Positions 29,527 through 37,821 of a DNA stretch of 64,000 nt are shown piece by piece. The position numbers and the translations under genes were made by a program. The notes beneath the pieces are model-generated. The model did not search any database, was not told where the DNA came from, and saw only the letters and a program-made list of their open reading frames with translations. Origin of the DNA: an uncultured Bacteroidales bacterium (GTDB lineage: Bacteria; Bacteroidota; Bacteroidia; Bacteroidales; WCHB1-69); the NCBI GenBank assembly GCA_900315705.1, contig ONAB01000004.1, positions 1 to 64,000 on the forward strand. Reading direction: 5' to 3'. Numbering within the stretch: the stretch's first letter is position 1; each line of letters opens with the position of its first letter.

Positions 29527-31503
29527 ATGAAAAACAAGAGACTCATCAAAGTGTTATTATGGATAACCGTCATTTCCGGATGCTTCGGCTCCTTGTCCGC
29601 ACAGATTCCTGCCAAATTCTTGTATCAAGCAATCATACGCAATGCTGAAGGGCAGCTTGTTCAGAATTCACAGGTCGGCATTCGTGTGAGCATACTTTCG
29701 GGCGACATCAACGGCAATGTCGAATATGTGGAGACGCAGGTCGGGCAGACTAACTCCAATGGTCTGCTAACCATTGAAATAGGAGACGGGACTGTCCAAC
29801 AAGGATTGTTTAACAGTATCCAGTGGGAAAATGGCCAGTTTTTCCTGAAAACAGATTTAGACCCCGATGGTGGAACCGATTACACCATTTCCAGCACAAT
29901 GATGCTGCTGAGCGTTCCGTATGCGATGTATGCAGAGCGGGCTGGCAACACTTTCAGCGGAGACTACAATGATCTTATAAACACTCCGTCCATACCGGCC
30001 ATTCCTTCCCAACTCAGTGCTTTCCAGAACGATATGGGCTACATTACAATGGACTCCATCCCCACGATACCGGCTATTCCTTCCCAACTCAGCGCATTCC
30101 AGAACGATGTGGGTTACATCACGATGGACTCCATCCCCACGATGCCCACCATTCCTTTCCAACTTAGTGCTTTCCAGAATGATATGGGATACATCACGAT
30201 GGATTCCATTCCCACGATACCGGCCATCCCTTCCCAACTTAGTGCTTTCCAGAATGATATGGGATACATCACGATGGATTCCATCCCTACGATGCCCGCC
30301 ATCCCTTCCCAAATCAGTGCTTTCCAGAATGATGTGGGATACATCACATCTTATACGGAGCAACAAATACTCAGCATTCACAACGACACCATATTCCTCT
30401 CGGGAGGAAGTTTTGTCAAGTTGCCCCCCACATTTGATGGCGATTATAACAGTCTGCGCAACAAGCCCAATATTCCTGAGATACCTACTGCGATAAGCGC
30501 ATTTCAGAATGACGCCGGTTATCTTGCACAATCTGAATATACGGCATTGATGAACTCCATATCCCAACTCACACAACAGTTGGCCCAGCAACAACTTCAG
30601 ATTGATTCGCTGATAGAGGCATTCCATAATGTGGATGTGGTGGACACAGCCTCACCCATTGTTGAGGACACGAGTCTTGTGGCTCCTGACACCACCCAAG
30701 CAGGAACTGACACCATCGCGCCAACCCCTGACATTCCAACCGTCAATCCTTTTGCGTGCCCAAATGCGCCCACAGTGAGCGACATTGACGGGAATGTGTA
30801 CAACACAGTAAAAATCGGTCAGCAATGCTGGATGAAGGAGAACCTTCGTGTGACCCATTATCCTGATGGCAGGGAAATATTCCTCAACCACCGTTGTGTC
30901 AATATGGGAGCTTATCAAAACTGCGGTTCTCTCATACCTTGTACCGGAGACACAGCATACAGATACCCTGTGTTTTCGACCTATTCCGCGGTTGAGCAGC
31001 ACGGCTATCTTTACAATTGGCCCGCGGCCGTGAACGGCACTTCGGGCAGCAATTCTAATCCGAGCGGCGTACAAGGTATCTGCCCAAACGGCTGGCACAT
31101 TCCTTCGTATGCCGAGTGGGAGCAGCTGTTCAGTTATGTCAAAGGAAGAAGTGAATATGTGTGTGGAGACAGTTCCGCCAACATAGCCAAGGCCTTGGCA
31201 TCCCAGGAGGAATGGAGCACCAGCGGCATTTTCACGGATGATTCTTGCCTTATCGGTTTGTACAAGGATCAAAATAACGCCACAGGATTTTCGGCTTTGC
31301 CCAGTGGCAGTTTCCATTCGGATGTGGGCGGTGAAGTGGAGTATGACCGCGCAAGTGCCTATTTCTGTTGTTCTAATCGCTACGTGGACGTTTATGGCAA
31401 CGTAACTCAGAGAGTTATAAGAATGTACACTTATCTTCCTTACGTATTTACGGAGTATAGAAATTTAGGTGAAGCCAACACCGTACGTTGTGTGAAAGAC
31501 TGA
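29527..31503 (+). CDS. Exported FISUMP-domain protein with a 25-residue tandem repeat
   Basis: The 658-residue protein has a signal peptide ending SLSAQ. An N-terminal domain follows (PAKFLYQAIIRNAEGQLV through SVPYAMYAERAG) that is common to Bacteroidetes tail-fibre-like surface proteins. Five near-perfect 25-residue repeats (IPAIPSQLSAFQNDMGYITM then DSIPT) occupy 29992-30366, and a degenerate sixth unit (IPEIPTAISAFQNDAGYL) lies after NKPN. A coiled coil (SQLTQQLAQQQLQIDSL), a Thr/Asp linker and a C-terminal FISUMP domain follow: VSDIDGNVYNTVKIGQQCWM, NLRVTHYPDG, and GICPNGWHIPSYAEWEQL. AFQNDxGY repeats resemble phage tail-fibre shafts and suggest a trimeric surface fibre with a C-type-lectin-like head. 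Confidence 0.85.
   Translation: MKNKRLIKVLLWITVISGCFGSLSAQIPAKFLYQAIIRNAEGQLVQNSQVGIRVSILSGDINGNVEYVETQVGQTNSNGLLTIEIGDGTVQQGLFNSIQWENGQFFLKTDLDPDGGTDYTISSTMMLLSVPYAMYAERAGNTFSGDYNDLINTPSIPAIPSQLSAFQNDMGYITMDSIPTIPAIPSQLSAFQNDVGYITMDSIPTMPTIPFQLSAFQNDMGYITMDSIPTIPAIPSQLSAFQNDMGYITMDSIPTMPAIPSQISAFQNDVGYITSYTEQQILSIHNDTIFLSGGSFVKLPPTFDGDYNSLRNKPNIPEIPTAISAFQNDAGYLAQSEYTALMNSISQLTQQLAQQQLQIDSLIEAFHNVDVVDTASPIVEDTSLVAPDTTQAGTDTIAPTPDIPTVNPFACPNAPTVSDIDGNVYNTVKIGQQCWMKENLRVTHYPDGREIFLNHRCVNMGAYQNCGSLIPCTGDTAYRYPVFSTYSAVEQHGYLYNWPAAVNGTSGSNSNPSGVQGICPNGWHIPSYAEWEQLFSYVKGRSEYVCGDSSANIAKALASQEEWSTSGIFTDDSCLIGLYKDQNNATGFSALPSGSFHSDVGGEVEYDRASAYFCCSNRYVDVYGNVTQRVIRMYTYLPYVFTEYRNLGEANTVRCVKD
29992..30366 (+). 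repeat. Five 75-bp in-frame tandem repeats
   Basis: Unit starts are at 29992, 30067, 30142, 30217 and 30292. The units differ by a few substitutions only. Since the unit is a multiple of three, copy-number change would lengthen or shorten the shaft without breaking the frame. Confidence 0.9.
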
Positions 31504-31509
31504 TTCACC

Positions 31510-32850
31510 TTAGACGGTCGCGCCGGTTTTCTCGCGCCAGGGGTGTATTTTCATAAACACCAGCGAGGCGACCAGCATCAGGACACTGTACACCCACTCG
31601 GAGCACCAAACCCAACGGATGGGGAAGCAGAACACCTGCGTGGCCAGGTATATGTATATAATGTAAAACACCAGGACACCCGTCTCCATCACCAGGGCGA
31701 GGAAGGTGTTCCCGGTTCCCGACACAAACTCGAAATAGATCATTGCGGCGGCCATCACAACAGCGCCGACGTAGATAGTGTACAAAACAGGCACCGACTT
31801 CAGGGCCAACGCGGCATCGTCGGTGTAGATGGAGGCTATCTGTTGCGGGAAGAGGACGAAGAAGACGAGGATGGGGAGCAAAATGAGCAGCGACATCTTC
31901 AGGATGCGGCGCAGGGTCTGGGAGATCTCGTCGGTTTTGCCGGCCCCGATGAGCCTGCTGGTCACAGTGTTGGCCGTGGTGCCGAAAGCGAACACCGACA
32001 GGGTGCAGAGCATATACACACTGCGCACAATGCCCGAGATGGCCATCTCCTCCTCGCCCAGATGCTCAATCATTGCGAAAAACAGGAACCACGACCCGAA
32101 GGAGACGAGCCGCTGGAACATCGTGGGCAGCGAGATGCGAAGCACGGACTTGAGCAGCCCGCCGTCGAATTTCTCGAACGTGAAGAGGTTGTAGTTTTTA
32201 TAGGGAAGTTTGATGAAGGTGTAGGCAAAGAAGGTGACGAAGGCGGTGATTTCGGCCAGTACGGACGAAAGGCCTGCGCCGGCCACGCCCATTTCAGGGA
32301 AACCGAAATGGCCGAAGATGAGTGCATAATCGAAGAAGATGTTCACTCCCGCCATCAGCAGTGTGGTAATGGAGATGATTTTCGTGTTGGAAAGCCCCAC
32401 ATAAAGGGCGCGGAACAGGAAGTTGACGCTGACAAAGATGATGCCCCATTGCCGGAGATCCATAAACCTGAGGGCGGAGGCATAGATATTGTGGGATTCA
32501 ATGATATGGGAGAATAGCGTCTTGGTGAAGAGGTTCAGCAATCCCAGCAGCACCACGCCCAGCAGAAGGGAGAAATAGAGCCCGTGCTCGAATATCTTGC
32601 CGATTCTTCCGATATTGCCCTCCCCCAGCCTTCTGGCCACCATAATCTGGATGCCGACAGAGAAGCCCTGGGTGATGGTGGTGAAGACCAGATAGTAGAG
32701 TCCAGCCATCATTGCCGCTCCCAGCTCCGCCGCGCCTACGTGCCCGAGGAAGATGGTGTTCACCAGCACGATAAGGGTTTGGGCCAGATTTCCGAAGATG
32801 ATGGGATGGGTAATCTGCCAGATTTCCTTGTGGGATACCGAGAGCTTCAT
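31510..32850 (-). CDS. MATE-family efflux transporter
   Basis: The 446-residue protein has about twelve membrane segments in two related halves. The first half has ITHPIIFGNLAQTLIVLVNT, GFSVGIQIMVARRLGEGNI and SVNFLFRALYVGLSNTKI. The second begins ISLPTMFQRLVSFGSWFLFF and includes AFGTTANTVTSRLIGAGKTD. Such exporters use a Na+ or H+ gradient to expel cationic drugs or metabolites. The ATG at 32850 (MKLSVSHKEIW) is preferred over a TTG two codons upstream. It begins 15 bases after the GH29 gene ends, so the two are probably one transcript, suggesting export linked to glycan use or simply shared transcription. Confidence 0.9.
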   Translation of the reverse strand: MKLSVSHKEIWQITHPIIFGNLAQTLIVLVNTIFLGHVGAAELGAAMMAGLYYLVFTTITQGFSVGIQIMVARRLGEGNIGRIGKIFEHGLYFSLLLGVVLLGLLNLFTKTLFSHIIESHNIYASALRFMDLRQWGIIFVSVNFLFRALYVGLSNTKIISITTLLMAGVNIFFDYALIFGHFGFPEMGVAGAGLSSVLAEITAFVTFFAYTFIKLPYKNYNLFTFEKFDGGLLKSVLRISLPTMFQRLVSFGSWFLFFAMIEHLGEEEMAISGIVRSVYMLCTLSVFAFGTTANTVTSRLIGAGKTDEISQTLRRILKMSLLILLPILVFFVLFPQQIASIYTDDAALALKSVPVLYTIYVGAVVMAAAMIYFEFVSGTGNTFLALVMETGVLVFYIIYIYLATQVFCFPIRWVWCSEWVYSVLMLVASLVFMKIHPWREKTGATV

Positions 32851-32865
32851 TTGCAAGTGACTGTT

Positions 32866-34257
32866 TTAGTTATACTTCAGCACCACAGGCATTCCCGTGA
32901 CAAGCGCGGAAGCGGGAAGCGTAACCTCCACCTGGCCACCTTTCACCTTGTATTTCAGGGTCTCGCCGGTGCCCAGCAGCACCATCTCGCCCTTCTTGTT
33001 GGAGGGCAGATTGAAACGCCAGGTCAGTGTGGAACCCACCTTCCGCGGGTCGTCCACCACGAGGATCGCGTATTTGTAGCGGGTGTCCTTGCTTTGGGTG
33101 AACCAGAGGTTGCCCTCGTTGCAGAGGGGCAGCGTGCGGCTGCTGTAGATAGCCTCGCCGTTGGCCTGCAGCCACTCCCCTATCGCGTTCAGACGTTCCA
33201 CCACCACAGGTTCGATAACCCCCGACGGTGTGGGCCCTACGCCGAGCAGCAGGCTGCCGCCCTTGGCCACCACCTCCACCAGCATATTGAGAATCTGCTG
33301 GGGGGTCTTGAACTCCGCGCCGGGCACGTAGCCCCAGTCCTTGCTCAGCGGCACACAAGTCTCCCACGGATACGAGAGCGAGCGGTCGGGAATCATCTTC
33401 TCGGGCGTGCGGTAGTTCTCGTATTTGCCCGTCACTGTGCGGTCCACGATGAGCAGTCCGGGCTGGTTCTGGCGCGCCATCTTGGCAATGCGGTCCATAT
33501 CGATATCCTCCTTCGGGGCACGCACCCAGCCGCCGTCGAGCCAGAGGATGTCAATTTTACCATAGTTTGAGGTAATCTCATTTATCTGATTGAAAACAAA
33601 GTCTTTATATCTATTCCAACGATAGGGATGATTGGCAATTTTGTAGTTCACGTGACGGTCGGGGGTGGCGTAGCGATCCCACCAGTAGTCCTGCGAGTGC
33701 CAGTCGGGCTTGGAGAAATAGGCTCCCACCATCATCCCCTGTTGGCGGAAGGCGTCGAACACATACTTGGCCACGTCGGCCTTGGGATGGTCGGCGAAGG
33801 GACCCTTGGCGATGGAGAAGTCGCTGTATTTGGTGTCATACATCGCGAAACCGTCGTGGTGCTTGGTGGTGAAAACCACATACTTCATCCCGGCGCGGCG
33901 GGCGGCTTGGGCCCACTGGTCGGGGTCGAACTGGCGGGGATTGAACATCTTGTTCAGGCTCCAATACCAGCGCTTGTAGTCATCGTAACGCATCGTGCTG
34001 TCGCGCGGAATCCACTCCTCGTCCTCGGAGCAGATGGACCACGATTCCACGATGCCGGGCACCGCGTAGAGGCCCCAATGGATGAGCATCCCGAACTTGA
34101 GATCCTGCCACTCCGCCAACTTGGCCTGCACATCAGGCTCGGTCGGCGCCGTGTAGGCGGCATCCAGGTTCAAATCGGGGTTTGCTTGGTCTGCATTTTG
34201 GCAGAAAAGAGGGGACATAAGTCCGCAGAACAATACGAGGGTCAGGAGTCTTTTCAT
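32866..34257 (-). CDS. GH29 alpha-L-fucosidase, exported
   Basis: The 463-residue protein has a signal peptide ending PLFCQN. GH29 landmarks are WQDLKFGMLIHWGLYAVPG, FNPRQFDPDQWAQAARRAGM, VVFTTKHHDGFAMYDTKYSD, and the nucleophile motif IDILWLDGGW (Asp, about residue 248). A C-terminal beta domain closes the protein (GEMVLLGTGETLKYKVKGGQ). It should release fucose from host or dietary glycans in the periplasm. The GH29-A and GH29-B subfamilies differ in linkage range, and I cannot place it with confidence. A TATCTTTGC promoter lies at 34276-34284. Confidence 0.92.
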   Translation of the reverse strand: MKRLLTLVLFCGLMSPLFCQNADQANPDLNLDAAYTAPTEPDVQAKLAEWQDLKFGMLIHWGLYAVPGIVESWSICSEDEEWIPRDSTMRYDDYKRWYWSLNKMFNPRQFDPDQWAQAARRAGMKYVVFTTKHHDGFAMYDTKYSDFSIAKGPFADHPKADVAKYVFDAFRQQGMMVGAYFSKPDWHSQDYWWDRYATPDRHVNYKIANHPYRWNRYKDFVFNQINEITSNYGKIDILWLDGGWVRAPKEDIDMDRIAKMARQNQPGLLIVDRTVTGKYENYRTPEKMIPDRSLSYPWETCVPLSKDWGYVPGAEFKTPQQILNMLVEVVAKGGSLLLGVGPTPSGVIEPVVVERLNAIGEWLQANGEAIYSSRTLPLCNEGNLWFTQSKDTRYKYAILVVDDPRKVGSTLTWRFNLPSNKKGEMVLLGTGETLKYKVKGGQVEVTLPASALVTGMPVVLKYN

Positions 34258-34275
34258 TTTCTAATTTTTTGAGGG

Positions 34276-34304
34276 GCAAAGATACGTTTTTTTTGTATTT
34301 TTGC
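34276..34304. promoter_or_regulatory. Divergent promoter pair between GH29 and hdrB-like genes
   Basis: TATCTTTGC on the reverse strand (34276-34284) serves GH29 and TATTTTTGC on the forward strand (34296-34304) serves the hdrB-like gene. The elements are only eleven bases apart, so the two polymerases should compete. Confidence 0.65.
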
Positions 34305-34330
34305 CGCTCTATAAAAACAACACGAAGTCA

Positions 34331-35383
34331 ATGAAACGATATTGGAACGAGTATCAAAAAGAGATAGCCGACGACCGTTTTTTCTATGAGAGAAGCTGCA
34401 TACGGCAGACCTTCTTCCCGGGGTCGGAGACGGCATTCCTCAACATTTTGCGCAACGACTTGGGCAAGGATGTCTATGACTCCTCGCACCAGCACACCTG
34501 TTCGGGCATCGGATATCACGCCGACGTGGTGCCGTTTGAGACCACGATGACGGTGGTGGCGCGTCTTTTCTCGCTGATGACCGAGCGCGGTTACGAGAAC
34601 TATGTGCCCTCGTGCGTCACCTCCTTCGGGGTGATGACTGAGATTATTGAGAAGTGGAACGAGAGTCCTGAACTGCTGGAGCAGGCCCGCCAATACCTGC
34701 GCAAGGCCACCGGTCGTGAGTTCGAGATTCCCAAGAACATCGTCCACCCTTCCGACCTGATTTACAAGTTCCGCTTCGACTTGAAGGAGAAGATGAAATA
34801 CCAGCTCGTGAACCGTTTCACGGGCAAGCCCTTGCGCGGTGTGGAGCATATCGGCTGCCACTACGCCAAGATCTTCCCCAAACACGGCATCGGCAACGCG
34901 GAGTTCCCGTACGTGCTGGCCGGTATGATTGAGGCCTGGGGCGGCGAGGTAATCGACTACCCCGAGCGCCGCCATTGCTGCGGCTTCGGCTTCCGCCAGT
35001 ACCTTGTGCAGGAAAACCGCGGCTACTCGGTGGCCAACTCCAAGAAGAAATTCGAGTCGATGGAGCCCTACGAGCCCGATTTCATCGTCGCCAACTGTCC
35101 GGGCTGCGCAATGTTCCTCGACAAATGGCAGTACACCATCGCCGAGATGGAGCACAAGACCTACGACAAGGAGGGCTACGGCATCCCCGTCCTCACCTAC
35201 GAGGAACTGGCCGGCCTTCTGTTAGGATATGATCCTTGGCAACTTGGCCTTCAAATTCATCAGGTGCAGTGTGAAAGCCTGCTCAACAAGATTGGCATAC
35301 CCTACGACCCCGATTCCAAATACAAAGGCGCTGACGGACAGTTGCTTGCTATGCCCGACAAGCCCTCTGTACTTAAAGTATAA
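34331..35383 (+). CDS. HdrB-like CCG-domain redox protein
   Basis: The ATG at 34331 (MKRYWNEYQKEIADDRFFYE) is used since the frame from 34301 would begin at the promoter. The 350-residue protein has two cysteine-rich CCG-type regions: one around HTCSGIGYHADV and PSCVTSFG, and a canonical one with HIGCHYAK, PERRHCCGFGFR and VANCPGCAMFLDKW. In HdrB these bind an unusual [4Fe-4S] cluster that reduces a disulfide. The gene is followed 39 bases later by an HdrA-like flavoprotein. Methanogen-type heterodisulfide is not expected in this phylum, so the natural disulfide or electron acceptor is unknown. Confidence 0.82.
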   Translation: MKRYWNEYQKEIADDRFFYERSCIRQTFFPGSETAFLNILRNDLGKDVYDSSHQHTCSGIGYHADVVPFETTMTVVARLFSLMTERGYENYVPSCVTSFGVMTEIIEKWNESPELLEQARQYLRKATGREFEIPKNIVHPSDLIYKFRFDLKEKMKYQLVNRFTGKPLRGVEHIGCHYAKIFPKHGIGNAEFPYVLAGMIEAWGGEVIDYPERRHCCGFGFRQYLVQENRGYSVANSKKKFESMEPYEPDFIVANCPGCAMFLDKWQYTIAEMEHKTYDKEGYGIPVLTYEELAGLLLGYDPWQLGLQIHQVQCESLLNKIGIPYDPDSKYKGADGQLLAMPDKPSVLKV

Positions 35384-35422
35384 ACCACACCAAACATATC
35401 ATTCATCATTCCAACTGACAAA

Positions 35423-36418
35423 ATGAAGAACATAGCCATCATAGGAGCCGGTCCTGCCGGCATTGAAGCCGCCAGCATCCTGGCCTCTCAACATAAGGTC
35501 ACTCTTTTCGAAAAAGAGGAACGCCCTCTCACCAACATCCGCAACAAGGCGATGCTGTTTCCCGATTTCTCCTCGGCGGAGGAGCTTGCCGACCAGCTGG
35601 AAGCGAAGCTGCAGCACCCCAATATCACCCTGCTCGCGCAAACGGCCGTCACCGGCCTGCAGCGCCAAGATGGCGGGTGGCAAGTGACGGACGACAAGGG
35701 CGGCCGGCAGACCTTCGACCAGGTGCTGCTGACCACCGGATACCGAGTGTTTGACGCCTCCCGCAAGGAGGAGCTCGGCTACGGCATCTACAAAGGTGTC
35801 ATTACCTCCCTCGATCTGGAGAAGATGGTCAAGGAGGGGCGCATCGTCAACACGATGGGCGACACGCCCAAGCAGATTGTCTTCCTGCAGTGCGTGGGCT
35901 CGCGCGACGAGAAGAGCGGCAACAACTACTGCTCCAAAGTGTGCTGCGTCACCGCCGTCAAGCAGGCCATCGAGGTCAAGAAACTCTCCCCTTCCACCAA
36001 CGTCCACATCTTCTATATGGACTTGAGAATGTGGGGACAGGGCTTTGAGGAAATGTACCGCACAGCCCAGGAGGAGTACAATGTCCGTTTTGTGCGCGGG
36101 CGTATCTCCGAGGCGGCGGCCACTTACGACGGCCGCGTGCAGCTCAAGGCCGAGGACACGCTGATGGGGCTGCCGCTGAATATGAACACCGACCTGCTCG
36201 TGCTGATGGTGGGAATGTGCGCCTCCGACGGCACGCAACAACTGGCCAAAGCCACTGGCATCGACGGGCTCTACGGTTTTGCCCAGAGCAAGGACGAGCA
36301 TCTGAACGACAATCTCACATCGCAGGAGGGACTTTTCGTGGCTGGCAGCTGCAAGCGTCCGATGAGCGTGAACGACACCATTCAGGACGCGCGTTCCGCC
36401 GCCCTGGCGATGTTATAA
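35423..36418 (+). CDS. HdrA-like FAD-binding oxidoreductase
   Basis: The 331-residue protein starts with a Rossmann FAD-binding motif (IAIIGAGPAGIEAASILA, residues 4-21). Further HdrA features are RNKAMLFPDFSS, LTTGYRVFDASRKEELGYGI, FLQCVGSRDEKSGNNYCSKV with its Cys-rich loop, and the C-terminal FAD contact FVAGSCKRPMSVNDTIQDAR. It is much shorter than methanogen HdrA (about 650 residues) and lacks the ferredoxin domains, resembling the QmoA-like core. With the HdrB-like gene upstream it probably forms a cytoplasmic electron-bifurcating or electron-transfer module. Confidence 0.85.
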   Translation: MKNIAIIGAGPAGIEAASILASQHKVTLFEKEERPLTNIRNKAMLFPDFSSAEELADQLEAKLQHPNITLLAQTAVTGLQRQDGGWQVTDDKGGRQTFDQVLLTTGYRVFDASRKEELGYGIYKGVITSLDLEKMVKEGRIVNTMGDTPKQIVFLQCVGSRDEKSGNNYCSKVCCVTAVKQAIEVKKLSPSTNVHIFYMDLRMWGQGFEEMYRTAQEEYNVRFVRGRISEAAATYDGRVQLKAEDTLMGLPLNMNTDLLVLMVGMCASDGTQQLAKATGIDGLYGFAQSKDEHLNDNLTSQEGLFVAGSCKRPMSVNDTIQDARSAALAML

Positions 36419-36433
36419 TCACAAGCTTTCATT

Positions 36434-36868
36434 ATGAAAACGCTCTCCCCCATCCTGCTCATTCTGCTTACCATACAGACCCTTTCCGCCCAATACATCC
36501 GTGAAAAAGACCGGTGGGGCGAGAAACTGGTGTATGTGGAGGGCAACACCATCCGGGAGAAAGACCAATGGGGCGCGAAACTCTTCTATTTCGACGGCAA
36601 TACAGTCAGGGAGAAGGACCAATGGGGGCGACAGTTGCTGTATATTGACGGCAATACGGTGCGCGAGAAGGACCGCTGGGGCGACAAACTCCTCTATTTC
36701 GACGGGCTTACCATACGCCTCAAGGACCAGTGGGGTGAGAAACTGTTTTATCTCGATGGCCTGACACTTCGCCTCGAAAACCAATGGGGCGAGAAGCTCC
36801 TGTATTTCGAGACTATCCCCGACCGTTGGATACTGGCAGTCGTAGCGGTCTTGCTACTGGGAGATTAA
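36434..36868 (+). CDS. Exported protein made of six 18-residue WG repeats
   Basis: After the signal peptide MKTLSPILLILLTIQTLSAQ the protein is almost entirely six units of 18 residues, from 36497 to 36820: IREKDRWGEKLVYVEGNT, IREKDQWGAKLFYFDGNT, VREKDQWGRQLLYIDGNT, and three more that drift. A short hydrophobic C-terminus (WILAVVAVLLLGD) could be a membrane anchor. Each unit looks like a beta hairpin, so a small beta solenoid or fibre is likely. It starts 15 bases after the HdrA-like gene. I know no family name, and it differs in length from the usual WG repeat. Confidence 0.75.
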   Translation: MKTLSPILLILLTIQTLSAQYIREKDRWGEKLVYVEGNTIREKDQWGAKLFYFDGNTVREKDQWGRQLLYIDGNTVREKDRWGDKLLYFDGLTIRLKDQWGEKLFYLDGLTLRLENQWGEKLLYFETIPDRWILAVVAVLLLGD

Positions 36869-36897
36869 CATCTTTCTTAACACATTAATTCCAGAAC

Positions 36898-37815
36898 TCA
36901 CTTCTTCTCTGCCGGCGCGTCCCCTTTGGCGCGGCTGGTGGTGACAAGATACACGCCTGTGGCGATGAGCAGCAGGGCCACCGGTTTGTTCCAGGTGAAG
37001 ATGTCCTGCCCCACCGCGATGGCCACCACGGCGGTCACAAGAGGTTGCAGGTTGCTGTACATACTGACCGTGGTGGGCCGCAGGTAACGCAGTCCTATCG
37101 GGAGCAGGAAATAGGCCACCACCGTGGAGAAGATGAGCACGGTGAACAGGTTGAGCCACGCCGCCACGGGCACAGGGCCGTGCAACATAGGCACGTCGTG
37201 CAACGTGGGCAGGGCCATCGGGATACAGCACACGCTTCCGATCAGGAACATCCATTTCATCAGCGTCACAGGGTGGTACTTTTGGGAAATCGTGCGGGTG
37301 ACAAGCAGATAGGAGGCGTAGAAGAGGATATTGACGAAGCAGAGGAGGATGCCCATCGGGGAGGCGTTGGCGTCGATTTTCCAGGAGAAGAGCACAATCA
37401 TCAGGGCGCCGGCGATGCCGACGAAGACGCCCGCGCTTTTGCGCAAGGAGATGGGCTCGCGCAGAAAGAGCGCGGCCATCAGCATCACCAGCAGCGGACT
37501 GGTGGCCGAGACCAGCGACACGTAGCAGGGCGAGGTATAGCGGAAGGCCTCGGCAAAGGCAATCAGGGTGCCGGCCAGCACGATGCCGCCAACCAGGAAC
37601 ACCCACACATCTTTCCTCTCAACCCGCTGTCGGGGAAAGAAGGGCGACAATATCCAAAAAGCCGCCGCACCGAACAGCATTCGGGCGGCGGTAAAGGCTT
37701 GTGGGGTTATATAGTCGGGCACTACGGCCTTGGAGCAGTTCGGATTGATGCCGAAGATGACATACACGGCCAACACGGCCAGATGCCCGACCCATTTTCT
37801 GTTCTTCTGATTCAA
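36898..37815 (-). CDS. EamA/DMT-superfamily transporter
   Basis: The 305-residue protein has ten predicted membrane helices in two EamA repeats. The first is VYVIFGINPNCSKAVVPDYI with AARMLFGAAAFWIL and TSPCYVSLVSATSPLLVMLM. The second begins GILLCFVNILFYASYLLVTR and ends with TTVSMYSNLQPLVTAVVAIA and VALLLIATGVYLVTT. Such proteins export amino acids or other small metabolites; the substrate is not known. It starts six bases after the class V aminotransferase ends, so the two genes form an operon. Confidence 0.88.
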   Translation of the reverse strand: MNQKNRKWVGHLAVLAVYVIFGINPNCSKAVVPDYITPQAFTAARMLFGAAAFWILSPFFPRQRVERKDVWVFLVGGIVLAGTLIAFAEAFRYTSPCYVSLVSATSPLLVMLMAALFLREPISLRKSAGVFVGIAGALMIVLFSWKIDANASPMGILLCFVNILFYASYLLVTRTISQKYHPVTLMKWMFLIGSVCCIPMALPTLHDVPMLHGPVPVAAWLNLFTVLIFSTVVAYFLLPIGLRYLRPTTVSMYSNLQPLVTAVVAIAVGQDIFTWNKPVALLLIATGVYLVTTSRAKGDAPAEKK

Positions 37816-37821
37816 GGATGC

